Origin: CAYVUI01 sp964454745
Lineage (GTDB): Bacteria > Planctomycetota > Phycisphaerae > Sedimentisphaerales > Anaerohalosphaeraceae
DNA length: 10,380 nt
Assembly: GCA_964454745.1 (NCBI GenBank)
Contig: CAYVUI010000137.1
Span: 1-10,380 of the forward strand
Direction: 5' to 3'
The position numbers and the translations under genes were made by a program. The notes below the pieces were generated by a model, which was not told the origin of the DNA, did no database searches, and saw only the letters and a program-made list of their open reading frames with translations. Shown in pieces: positions 1 through 5,697 of the stretch. Numbering within the stretch: position 1 is the stretch's first letter; each line of letters starts with the position of its first letter.

Positions 1-395
1 TCATCAAAATATAAATCCAAAAATCTGTGAAAATCTGTGCCATCTGTGGCTCTAAAATATTATAGAAATCCTTTCGCCGAAGGCGGAAAAATCAGCGAGA
101 ATCCGTGTAATCAGTGTTCCGTAAAAAAATATTTCTTCGTCGAGCAAAGCGAGACCTTTGCGGTCTTAGCGTCTTTGCGTGAGAATATATAACAGCGAGT
201 TCTATGTGCAAATCATGCCTGTGTGCAGTCCAAATATTTATCTGCCTGAAGGCAGTTTCGCGTCCTTTCGCGCATTTCGCGGTTAATAAAAAAACATGGC
301 CGCAGGCCATTCCACAATCTACTCTCTACTCTCCACTCTCTATTCTCTTGCCCGCAGGGCACGCCCAAGCCTGCCGAAATTCCAAAAGAAAAAAT
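1..395. repeat. Gene-free mosaic of short repeat fragments and mini-hairpins
   Basis: No reading frame here looks like a real protein. The stretch is a patchwork of short phrases: a triple run of ATCTGTG-type words at 27-51, an AATCCGTGTAATCAGTG phrase near 100-116, and a CTTAGCGTCTTTGCGTGAG phrase near 165-183. A pyrimidine-rich CTCTACTCTCCACTC tract lies at 319-346. Small perfect hairpins are interspersed: CGCC-GAA-GGCG (75-85), CTGCC-TGAA-GGCAG (242-255), ATGGCC-GCA-GGCCAT (296-310) and TGCCC-GCA-GGGCA (349-361). Related wording recurs at 4965-5100, 5240-5275 and 6540-6595, so this is a dispersed repeat family within the window. Function is unknown. Confidence 0.6.
215..282 (+). repeat. 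Dispersed repeat, copy A (inverted relative to 5034-5092)
   Basis: This segment aligns with the reverse complement of 5034-5092. Shared blocks include TGCCTGTGTG, CCAAAT.TTTAT.TGC, TGAA.GCAGTTTCGCG and CCTTTCG. Copy A is longer, with an extra CGCATTTCGCGG end. It contains the CTGCC-TGAA-GGCAG hairpin. I cannot assign it to a named repeat family. Confidence 0.6.
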
Positions 396-397
396 CG

Positions 398-570
398 TAC
401 AAGTGTATGATACATTTGTACGATAAAATTCGAACACTTGTACGATTGAGTTCTACAAAGATGTATACGTACCAAAAACCACTACAAAAATGTAGCCAAA
501 GCCCAAATTTAATACAAATGTATTAAACGTTTGTATTAAACATTTGTATGTCAAAATTCATACGTTTGTA
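398..570. promoter_or_regulatory. Cluster of TACA-N2-TGTA dyads (operator-like or iteron-like array)
   Basis: Nine dyads or near-dyads are visible. Full TACA-N2-TGTA sites lie at 398-407, 411-420 and 513-522. N4-spaced versions lie at 454-465 and 483-494. One-sided variants ending in TTGTA lie at 433-442, 526-535, 539-548 and 561-570. Neighbouring starts are repeatedly 13 bases apart (398/411, 513/526/539) or about 22 apart. At 513-548 this makes a 13-bp tandem GTATTAAAC[G/A]TTT repeat. The outer arms at 395-406 and 435-446 (TCGTACAAGTGT and ACACTTGTACGA) are perfect inverted repeats. TACA-N2-TGTA is the core recognised by BlaI/MecI and CopY repressors, but no such gene is in view. Its role is open. 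Confidence 0.5.
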
Positions 571-740
571 TTAAATATTTCTATAAAATTACCCATCTTA
601 ACGACAACAGACCCCCAATGCCCTGTACTTATTGTGATTCCATTCACAAATGGCCTCGCACCTGCCACGCACCATTCCTGTTATCGGACTGCAATTGTCG
701 TATATTTTTACTCTCACCAGAAATTCTTCAAAAAATTCAC
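571..740. other. Spacer before the tRNA promoter, no gene seen
   Basis: AT-rich spacer with no plausible protein-coding frame. The only structure I see is a CCATT-CACA-AATGG hairpin at 640-653. Confidence 0.4.
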
Positions 741-770
741 TTGCAAAACACACTTTTCCTTGTTTATATT
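741..770 (+). promoter_or_regulatory. Sigma70-type promoter for tRNA-Gly
   Basis: A TTGCAA -35 box (741-746; 4 of 6 consensus) and a TATATT -10 box (765-770; 5 of 6) are separated by 18 bases. The predicted start, near 777, is about ten bases before the mature tRNA 5' end, as expected for a tRNA promoter. Because no terminator directly follows the tRNA, transcription may continue into the tig leader. Confidence 0.6.
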
Positions 771-787
771 ATGAATTCGTTACTTTT

Positions 788-859
788 GCGGGTGTAGCTC
801 AGCGGTAGAGCGTCACGTTGCCAACGTGAATGTCGTGGGTTCGAATCTCATCACCCGCT
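788..859 (+). tRNA. tRNA-Gly, anticodon GCC
   Basis: A full cloverleaf can be drawn. The acceptor arms GCGGGTG (788-794) and CACCCGC (852-858) pair perfectly and are followed by discriminator T859. The D-stem is GCTC/GAGC. The anticodon stem is TCACG/CGTGA with loop TTGCCAA, putting the GCC anticodon at 820-822. The T-arm has the usual TTCGAAT loop, but its stem GTGGG/CTCAT contains two G-U pairs. CCA is not encoded. The molecule decodes GGC and GGU glycine codons. It lies between its own promoter and the tig leader, in the same direction as tig. Confidence 0.95.
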
Positions 860-865
860 TTTCAG

Positions 866-896
866 GGCCAAAAGGCCATAAAAAGCCCAAAAGGGC
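866..896 (+). other. Twin short hairpins with identical AAAA loops
   Basis: GGCC-AAAA-GGCC (866-877) and GCCC-AAAA-GGGC (885-896) sit immediately downstream of the tRNA. Neither is followed by a T-tract, so they do not look like intrinsic terminators. They may help 3'-end maturation of the tRNA or protect the downstream RNA. This is inference. Confidence 0.45.
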
Positions 897-926
897 GTAT
901 AAAAAACAATTTTAGACATAGCTTTT

Positions 927-1043
927 GCGAGAGACCGGCTCGAAGGAAGTCAGGCGTAGGTCGCAATCGTGCAGGCGGAATCAAAAGATTCCGGACAATC
1001 TAATACGTTGGCTGAAAGGAAATCAATCCTTTGAGCCTTTTTT
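927..1043 (+). promoter_or_regulatory. Putative attenuator leader of tig (antiterminator versus terminator)
   Basis: Two mutually exclusive pairings share the same 3' arm. Bases 1010-1020 pair with 1027-1037 to form the terminator. Bases 937-947 (GGCTCGAAGGA) can instead pair with the same 1027-1037 (TCCTTTGAGCC) over 11 contiguous positions including one G-U, which is longer than the terminator stem. Between them lies a perfect hairpin, GGAATC-AAAA-GATTCC (977-992). A further small stem, GCGA...CC (927-936) with GGTCGC (959-964), encloses 937-947 and could control its availability. I do not recognise a known riboswitch class. The sensed signal, if any, is unknown. Confidence 0.45.
1010..1043 (+). 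terminator. Rho-independent terminator upstream of tig
   Basis: GGCT + AAAGGA (1010-1020, one G between) pairs with TCCTTT + AGCC (1027-1037). The stem is ten base pairs around a single G-G mismatch with a six-base loop, followed directly by six T residues (1038-1043). It ends only 23 bases before the tig start codon. It therefore separates the tRNA transcript from tig or conditionally blocks tig. Confidence 0.75.
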
Positions 1044-1066
1044 GTTACCAAAAAGGAGCATCGAAC

Positions 1067-2626
1067 ATGGCAGCCGAAAAGAAAACCACCGAAAACGACA
1101 CCAAAAAGGACGCTATCAAGGCCAAAATCACCGTTAAGGACTCCGGCCCCTGCAAAAAGGAACTTTCCGTCGAAGTCCCCGAGGAAATGATCAAGGAAAA
1201 ACTCGATGAACAGTTCTCGGAATTGTCCAAAGATGTCGTGATTCCCGGTTTTCGCCGCGGCCGTGCCCCCATGCGGCTGGTCGTAAAGCGTTTCGGCGAG
1301 GATGTACGCGAGCAGGTGAAACTGAGGCTGCTCGCCGAGACCAGCGACGATGCCGTGCGGGATAACGAGCTCGATCCGCTCCGCGACCCGGATATTGACT
1401 ATAAAAACGTGGAATTGCCCGAAACCGGACCCATGAAGTACACATTTGAGGTCGAAGTTCGGCCGGAATTTGAACTGCCTGAACTGACCAAAATCCCCGT
1501 TAACAAGCCCAAAATCGAGTTTGACGATAAGCAGCTCGACCAGCAGATCCAGGCCATGCGCGAGCGGGCCGGCATGTGGGTGCCCAGTGAGGAAAAAGTC
1601 GACGAGGGCGACCAGATCATCGCCGATGTGGTCAGCAAGGTCGAGGGCGAAGAGCAGCAGAACAAGGAAGACAATACTGAAATCTTCGTTCGCGAGCAGG
1701 GATTCGTTGCCGGCGTACCGGTTGAGGGCCTGGCGAAACTCCTGAAGGGCGCCAAGGCCGGCGATACGAAAGAGACCACCGTCGATGTGCCGGAAACCTT
1801 TTTCAAGGAAGAACTTAGAGGCAAAAAGGTCGATCTCAAGATCGAGGTTAAGGATGTCAAGCGTCTTGAACCTGCCGAGATGAACGACGAATTTTTCGCA
1901 CGTTTCGGCGTGGAAGATGAAGATGAACTCCGCGACAACCTGCGTGAAATGCGGGAATCCCAGGCCGAGCAGGATGCCAGGTCGCAGATGGGCGACCAGG
2001 TGTACCAGTATCTGCTGGAGAAGACCGAGTTTGACCTGCCGGCCAATATCGTAGCTGAGCAGAGCACGCGAATCCTGCAAAGGCAGTATACACAACTACT
2101 TATGCGGGGCCAGAACCGCGATGAGATCAATGAGCGGATGGAAGAACTGCGGGCCGCGAGCGACCAGCAGGCCGTCGAGCAGCTCAAATTGTTCTTTATT
2201 ATGGACAAAATCGCCGGAAAGTTCGAAATCGAGGTTTCCGAGGAAGAAATCAATGGTCACATCGCCCAGGCAGCGGCCCAGCGGGGCCGACGGCCGGAAA
2301 AAATGCGGGAAGAACTGCTGCGGGATGGATCGCTGGATCAGTTCCGGATGCAGGTTCGTGAGCAGAAGTGCATTGAAAAGCTGCTCGAAGATGCCGAGGT
2401 GACCGAGGGCGAAGCGAAGACCGCCAAGAAAAAGACCGCTAAGAAGGCTGAAAAGGCCGAAAAAGCGGATGATGACGAAAAAACCGCCAAGAAGAAGGCC
2501 ACAAAAAAGAAGGCGGCCAAGCCCAAAGAAGACGATAAAAAGGACAAGGAAGAGCCCAAAGCGGCAAGCCGAAAAGAAACAGAAAAGAAGCGAACGAAGA
2601 AGAAAACGACCAAGAAAGAAGACTAA
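1067..2626 (+). CDS. tig: Trigger factor with long lysine-rich C-terminal tail
   Basis: Ribosome-associated chaperone that meets nascent chains at the exit tunnel. The ATG at 1067 is preceded by GGAG at 1055-1058 (8-base spacing), giving 519 residues; a TTG further upstream has no such support. The ribosome-docking signature GFRRGRAP is at residues 61-68, within the N-terminal domain (about 17-135). An FKBP-type domain follows (about 175-268, starting VDEGDQ), inserted into the helical C-terminal domain (about 150-445, with FDLP at 322-325). The segment where catalytic FKBP residues should lie (about 209-225) matches active members poorly, so peptidyl-prolyl isomerase activity is doubtful. 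Residues 446-519 are an almost pure Lys/Ala/Glu/Asp/Thr tail resembling histone-H1-like repeats. The usual family length is about 430-450, so the tail is an addition. Tandem clpP genes follow, as in many bacteria. Confidence 0.95.
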   Translation: MAAEKKTTENDTKKDAIKAKITVKDSGPCKKELSVEVPEEMIKEKLDEQFSELSKDVVIPGFRRGRAPMRLVVKRFGEDVREQVKLRLLAETSDDAVRDNELDPLRDPDIDYKNVELPETGPMKYTFEVEVRPEFELPELTKIPVNKPKIEFDDKQLDQQIQAMRERAGMWVPSEEKVDEGDQIIADVVSKVEGEEQQNKEDNTEIFVREQGFVAGVPVEGLAKLLKGAKAGDTKETTVDVPETFFKEELRGKKVDLKIEVKDVKRLEPAEMNDEFFARFGVEDEDELRDNLREMRESQAEQDARSQMGDQVYQYLLEKTEFDLPANIVAEQSTRILQRQYTQLLMRGQNRDEINERMEELRAASDQQAVEQLKLFFIMDKIAGKFEIEVSEEEINGHIAQAAAQRGRRPEKMREELLRDGSLDQFRMQVREQKCIEKLLEDAEVTEGEAKTAKKKTAKKAEKAEKADDDEKTAKKKATKKKAAKPKEDDKKDKEEPKAASRKETEKKRTKKKTTKKED

Positions 2627-2945
2627 AACGATCAGTTCAAACATTTGTTTCAATCGCGTGTTTGAATTAATGTGCCTGAATCGGCATTTCCGGTCGCCCG
2701 GGGATGCCGATAAAACCGGAATGAAAACGTCAGGAATTTTGAAAGTGAGTTTGTTAATCAGCCGATAGAAAGAAAGTCCGGAGGGTCGGGGGGCGTATTC
2801 GGGCTTCGAATCGAGCGGTGAAATTCAGAGATACCCTTAAGGGTAGTAAATTTCCGCGAGAAAAATTGTAATTTATTACTTTGAAGATATTTACCGCGGA
2901 TAAAACGTGAATTTTCAATCGGAAGCACTATAAAAGGATTTACGG
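2627..2945. other. Spacer between tig and clpP1 with several palindromes
   Basis: No gene is seen in these 319 bases. Just after tig are two stem-loops: TTCAAACA/TGTTTGAA (2636-2643 with 2659-2666) and TCGGCAT/ATGCCGA (2681-2687 with 2704-2710). Neither has a T-tract, so they are at best weak terminators. ATTCG/CGAAT forms a small hairpin at 2797-2811. Nearer clpP1 are a perfect 14-bp palindrome (2832-2845) and a GTAAT-TT-ATTAC dyad (2868-2879). The size of the gap suggests clpP1 has its own promoter, but I cannot place one with confidence. Confidence 0.45.
2832..2845. promoter_or_regulatory. Perfect palindrome upstream of clpP1, possible operator
   Basis: TACCCTTAAGGGTA reads the same on both strands and lies about 100 bases before the clpP1 start. 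A symmetric site at this distance suits a dimeric regulator, but there is no independent support for binding. Confidence 0.3.
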
Positions 2946-3635
2946 ATGGCAATCATCAAACCAGAGTCGGGTTCGGTTTTTCGGCCGGATCTTATGAGCA
3001 ACACGGGGGCGTATCTGCAGAGCAACTACCAGCGGACGCGGGAAATGACACTCAGCGACCTGCTGCTGGAAAATCGGATCGTGTTTATGGTCGGCGAGAT
3101 TCATTACGGCCTGGCGACCGATGTGATTATGAAGCTTTTGTACCTGGATAACCACAAGCCGGGGCGGGAAATCAGCCTTTATATCAATTCTCCGGGCGGC
3201 AGCGTCGATGATACGCTGGCGATTTATGATACGATGACATTTATCGGATCGCCGGTATCGACATTTGTGATCGGCCGGGCGCAGTCCGGCGCAGCGCTGA
3301 TTTTGGCCGCGGGCGAGAAGGGCAAACGCCATGCGCTGCCTCATGCGAAGATTATGCTGCATCAGCCCTGGGGCGGTGTGACCGGGCAGGCGTCGGATAT
3401 CGATATCCAGGCCAAGGAGATCCTCAAGAGCAAGAAGCTGATCAACGAGATTTTGAGTAAGCACACGGGCCTGACCATAGAGAAGATCCAGGAAGAGACC
3501 GAGCGCGACAAGTACATGAGTGCGAAGGAGGCTCACCAGTACGGCCTGATCGACGAGGTGCTGCACGAAGAGGGCAAGGACAAGGGCAAAGACAAATCGA
3601 AAGAAAAAACCACGGATACTGACAAGGAAGGTTAA
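2946..3635 (+). CDS. clpP: ATP-dependent Clp protease proteolytic subunit ClpP (paralogue 1)
   Basis: Serine peptidase that forms the barrel-shaped chamber of Clp proteases. The ATG at 2946 has an AAAAGGA Shine-Dalgarno seven bases upstream; the protein is 229 residues. The catalytic triad is visible: Ser114 in GRAQSGAA (the usual motif is GQAASMGA), His139 in IMLHQPWGG and Asp188 in ERDKYMSA. NSPGG at 81-85 is the conserved oxyanion-strand region. The N-terminus is longer and unlike the canonical LVPxVxE start, and residues 209-229 form a charged Lys/Asp/Glu tail. Its stop lies 8 bases before the next clpP start, so the two are almost certainly cotranscribed. By analogy with two-ClpP systems it may form mixed rings with paralogue 2, which is inference. 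Confidence 0.93.
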   Translation: MAIIKPESGSVFRPDLMSNTGAYLQSNYQRTREMTLSDLLLENRIVFMVGEIHYGLATDVIMKLLYLDNHKPGREISLYINSPGGSVDDTLAIYDTMTFIGSPVSTFVIGRAQSGAALILAAGEKGKRHALPHAKIMLHQPWGGVTGQASDIDIQAKEILKSKKLINEILSKHTGLTIEKIQEETERDKYMSAKEAHQYGLIDEVLHEEGKDKGKDKSKEKTTDTDKEG

Positions 3636-3643
3636 GGACACAG

Positions 3644-4273
3644 ATGAGTGCCAATAATTCACTTGTACCGATTGTAATTGAAAAGAGCGGCCGCGGTGAG
3701 CGGGCGTATGATATTTATTCCCGGCTGCTCAAGGACCGGATTATCTTCCTCGGCGGGCCGGTGGACGATGACTCGGCGAATTTGATCATTGCCCAGATGC
3801 TGTTTTTGAGCAATGAAGAGGCGGACCAGGATATTCATTTTTATATCAATTCTCCGGGCGGCGCGATTACCTCCGGGCTGGCGATCTATGATACGATGCA
3901 GTTTCTGCGCTGCAGCGTGGCGACGTACTGCGTAGGCCAGGCGGCGAGCATGGGCGCGGTTCTGTTTGCCGGCGGGGATAAGGACAAGCGTTTTATCCTG
4001 CCTAACAGCCGGGTATTGCTGCACCAGCCGCTGATTTCGGGCGTGCTGCAGGGTGCGGCGACGGACCTGGAGATCCAGGCGAAGGAAATTCTGCGTCTGC
4101 GTGAGCGGCTGTACGCGATCTTGTCGCACCATACGGGCCAGACGCCTGAGAAGATCGAGAAGGACAGCGACCGCGACCTTTGGCTGGAAGCGGAAGAGGC
4201 GATCGAGTATGGCGTGGCGGACCGAATCCTGCAAAAGGCGCCGGAAGTGCTCAAGAACAAGGATAAGGACTGA
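3644..4273 (+). CDS. clpP: ATP-dependent Clp protease proteolytic subunit ClpP (canonical paralogue 2)
   Basis: This copy is the more canonical one: 209 residues, starting with LVPIVIEKSGRGERAYDIYS at 7-26, the conserved axial-loop and N-terminal region of ClpP. The triad is Ser102 in GQAASMGA, His127 in VLLHQPL and Asp178 in DRDLWLEA. The start ATG is preceded by AAGGA, which overlaps the stop codon of the upstream clpP, giving tight translational linkage. The usual partner ATPase gene, clpX, is not adjacent: a lipoprotein gene follows 17 bases later. The C-terminus ends in a short Lys/Asp run. Identification is secure. Whether it works alone or in a heteromeric complex with the upstream paralogue cannot be read from sequence. 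Confidence 0.95.
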   Translation: MSANNSLVPIVIEKSGRGERAYDIYSRLLKDRIIFLGGPVDDDSANLIIAQMLFLSNEEADQDIHFYINSPGGAITSGLAIYDTMQFLRCSVATYCVGQAASMGAVLFAGGDKDKRFILPNSRVLLHQPLISGVLQGAATDLEIQAKEILRLRERLYAILSHHTGQTPEKIEKDSDRDLWLEAEEAIEYGVADRILQKAPEVLKNKDKD

Positions 4274-4290
4274 TCCCCTTAGAGGATTTT

Positions 4291-4914
4291 ATGCCGACGA
4301 ACGGTTACAACTTGCGTGTTATTTTGGTTTTCACGGCTTTGCTGGGCGTGCTGCTCGGCGGCGGGTGCAGCGAAGAGGAGAACCGAACGAGCCTGTACGA
4401 TGTGAACCGCGAGCTTACGGCCCAAAACCAGGAGCTGGAGCTGCAGGTTGAGCAGCTTTCGGCGGAGAATGAGAGCCTGCGGAGCCGGGTCAATGCTTTG
4501 ACGGGCCTGGAGGGTCAGCGGGACGCGGAGACGCTGGCGACGGTAAAGACGATTTCCATCGCGAAAAAGAGCGGGATTATCGACCGCGACCGGGACGGCG
4601 AGAAGGAGACGCTGGTGGTGTACCTGCATACGCGGGATGGTTCGGGCGACGGGATCAAGTCGACCGGGCGGCTTCGAGTGGCCCTGTGGGATCTTGGCCA
4701 GCCGCAGAACCGGGCACTGGTGGAAGAGTGGGAGCTTGGGCCCGAGGAGCTAAAGAGCAAATGGACGTCCGGGATGCTGGGCAGTTTTTACCGGCTGCAT
4801 TTTCCGGTGAAGGATTATATGGGGGAATTGGGGGACGAGCTGACGGTCAAGGCGGAGTTTCTGGATTACCTGACGGGCGAGCAGTTTGAGACGCAGACTG
4901 TGGTGAAGCGGTGA
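4291..4914 (+). CDS. Putative coiled-coil lipoprotein downstream of clpP
   Basis: Unrecognised family, 207 residues. The start is ATG 4291 with AGAGG at 4281-4285. Residues 8-26 are a hydrophobic signal segment ending in LLGGGC, so Cys26 is the likely lipidated residue; glycine at -3 makes the lipobox imperfect. Residues about 36-70 show a heptad-like pattern rich in Leu, Gln and Glu, suggesting a short coiled coil. Residues about 81-205 look like a mostly beta domain. This domain includes DRDRDGEKE (98-106), whose D-x-D-x-D-G spacing resembles a calcium-binding loop. It lies 17 bases after clpP2 in the same direction and is followed at once by a terminator, so it is the last gene of that operon. 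An envelope location is inferred; any link to Clp proteolysis is unknown. Confidence 0.75.
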   Translation: MPTNGYNLRVILVFTALLGVLLGGGCSEEENRTSLYDVNRELTAQNQELELQVEQLSAENESLRSRVNALTGLEGQRDAETLATVKTISIAKKSGIIDRDRDGEKETLVVYLHTRDGSGDGIKSTGRLRVALWDLGQPQNRALVEEWELGPEELKSKWTSGMLGSFYRLHFPVKDYMGELGDELTVKAEFLDYLTGEQFETQTVVKR

Positions 4915-4920
4915 ATAATC

Positions 4921-4944
4921 TCTTCGCGTTCTGCGGGGGTTTTT
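4921..4944 (+). terminator. Terminator after the clpP-lipoprotein operon
   Basis: TCTTCGC (4921-4927) can pair in RNA with GCGGGGG (4933-4939) around a five-base loop. The stem has seven pairs, three of them G-U, followed by TTTTT (4940-4944). It starts six bases after the stop codon. Wobble pairs make it weaker than a typical terminator, but position and T-tract support it. Confidence 0.55.
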
Positions 4945-5033
4945 CGGTAACAGTTGATTCCATTTTTGAAACGCAGATTATGCGGATTTCACTGATTTTA
5001 CTTCGTTCGCTTTGCTCACTCAGCTTTTATAAA

Positions 5034-5092
5034 CCACGAAAGGCGCGAAACTGCTTTCAAGCAAATAAAGATTTGGTTTACACACAGGCAGG
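5034..5092 (-). repeat. Dispersed repeat, copy B (inverted relative to 215-282)
   Basis: The reverse complement of this segment aligns with 215-282, with several substitutions and short gaps. It differs by lacking the CGCATTT insertion near the end and by having TTGCTTGAAAGCA where copy A has CTGCCTGAAGGCA. The small stem is therefore kept (TGCTTGAAAGCA) although its bases changed. Confidence 0.6.
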
Positions 5093-5160
5093 ATTTCATG
5101 ATTAGGTTGTGTGAAAAACGGCGATAAAGTTTTGTGTGTAAAACTTCAATCACTTCAGGC

Positions 5161-5191
5161 TCTTCATGGTGAAAAGATTTTACCATGAAGA
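5161..5191. repeat. Strong inverted repeat (stem-loop)
   Basis: TCTTCATGGT (5161-5170) is the exact reverse complement of ACCATGAAGA (5182-5191). After one unpaired G, an inner AAAA/TTTT extension lengthens the stem to 14 pairs around a two-base loop. No T-tract follows. A CATGAAG word recurs just downstream at 5204-5210, so this could be a remnant of a repeat array. Confidence 0.55.
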
Positions 5192-5347
5192 TAATATGAA
5201 AGCCATGAAGACTGCCTTCGGCAGCGGCTGGATGTTATTTTTTGAAACGCTGATTATCGGTGGACGCAGATTTTCATTGTAAATGGGCACAGTTGGTTAC
5301 GAGATAATTTGCGATGTTGAGGTGGGCGAGTTTGGGATCGTGGTTTA

Positions 5348-5390
5348 TCGAGTCTTTGACTCGACGATGTTGTGCGAGGCGCACAACATC
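5348..5390. repeat. Two adjacent perfect stems with three-base loops
   Basis: TCGAGTC-TTT-GACTCGA (5348-5364) is followed one base later by an 11-bp perfect stem, GATGTTGTGCG-AGG-CGCACAACATC (5366-5390). Both are exact inverted repeats with triloops. A third, GGTTC-GTAA-GAACC, lies at 5432-5445. No T-tract follows any of them. Confidence 0.6.
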
Positions 5391-5571
5391 AAGGAAACGG
5401 TCTGCGACCGAAGCAATCATATCTAAGGTCAGGTTCGTAAGAACCGCCACCCTGGGGAAATGAAACTCCAAACTCACCCCTCTCCATGCTCCCTTTAAAG
5501 AGGCTCAGGACGGGAAAATCGGGCTTTATGCAGGTACAACACAAACAGGGAGCTTATTTTTCGGGATTTTT

Positions 5572-5682
5572 GTTGATTTGGGGCGGCAATTCGGGTACGA
5601 TGGCGTCGGAAATCAGGGAGTGACTTTATCTCGAAGGGACCCGGACACAGGCACAGTAGGATTTTACGACGGTGCATCGTGC
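5572..5682 (+). repeat. 110-bp direct repeat, copy 1 (left of the toxin-antitoxin pair)
   Basis: Matches 6613-6722 in the same orientation with only about six differences (substitutions plus one single-base indel), roughly 95 percent identity. It begins 27 bases inside a longer decayed-looking region and ends 15 bases before the last base of the PIN gene's stop codon. Its two ends are complementary: GTACGATG(G)C at 5595-5604 with GCATCGTGC at 5674-5682. An internal TCTC-GAA-GGGA stem keeps pairing through a G-U where copy 2 has G-C. Confidence 0.85.
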
Positions 5683-5697
5683 TACGGGATTGTCTAT

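Larger units (their letters stand above)
4945..5571. other. Repeat-rich spacer without a supported gene
   Basis: Contains dispersed repeat fragments (4965-5100 and 5240-5275) and several strong inverted repeats (5161-5191, 5212-5224, 5348-5390, 5432-5445). The - strand can be read from a GTG at 5477 to 5274 as 67 codons with an AGGGAG about ten bases upstream. The + strand is open without a start codon from 5464 to 5712. Neither resembles a family I know. The region may hold decayed coding sequence. Confidence 0.4.

Noticed and set aside
398..570. CRISPR array
   Set aside because: The repeated units are 10-13 bases, dyad-symmetric and spaced 13-22 apart, with no constant 25-40 base repeat, no unique spacers and no cas genes.
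866..896. tRNA terminator
   Set aside because: Both stems have only four pairs and neither is followed by a T-tract.
927..964. Resemblance of the tig leader to a glycine riboswitch (GAGAGA, CGAAGG, TCAGG words)
   Set aside because: The words occur in a suggestive order, but the element is far too short, the conserved core spacing and the AAAGGAC-type end are missing, and tig is not a glycine-related gene.
950..2095. Open frame of 381 codons antisense to trigger factor
   Set aside because: Shadow of tig; its product is Phe/Leu-rich without domain motifs, and it has no ribosome-binding site or promoter.
5274..5477. 67-codon - strand frame with GTG start and a plausible Shine-Dalgarno
   Set aside because: Its codons run through three perfect hairpins in a repeat-rich spacer and I recognise no family. 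It could be real, but the evidence is too thin for a gene call.
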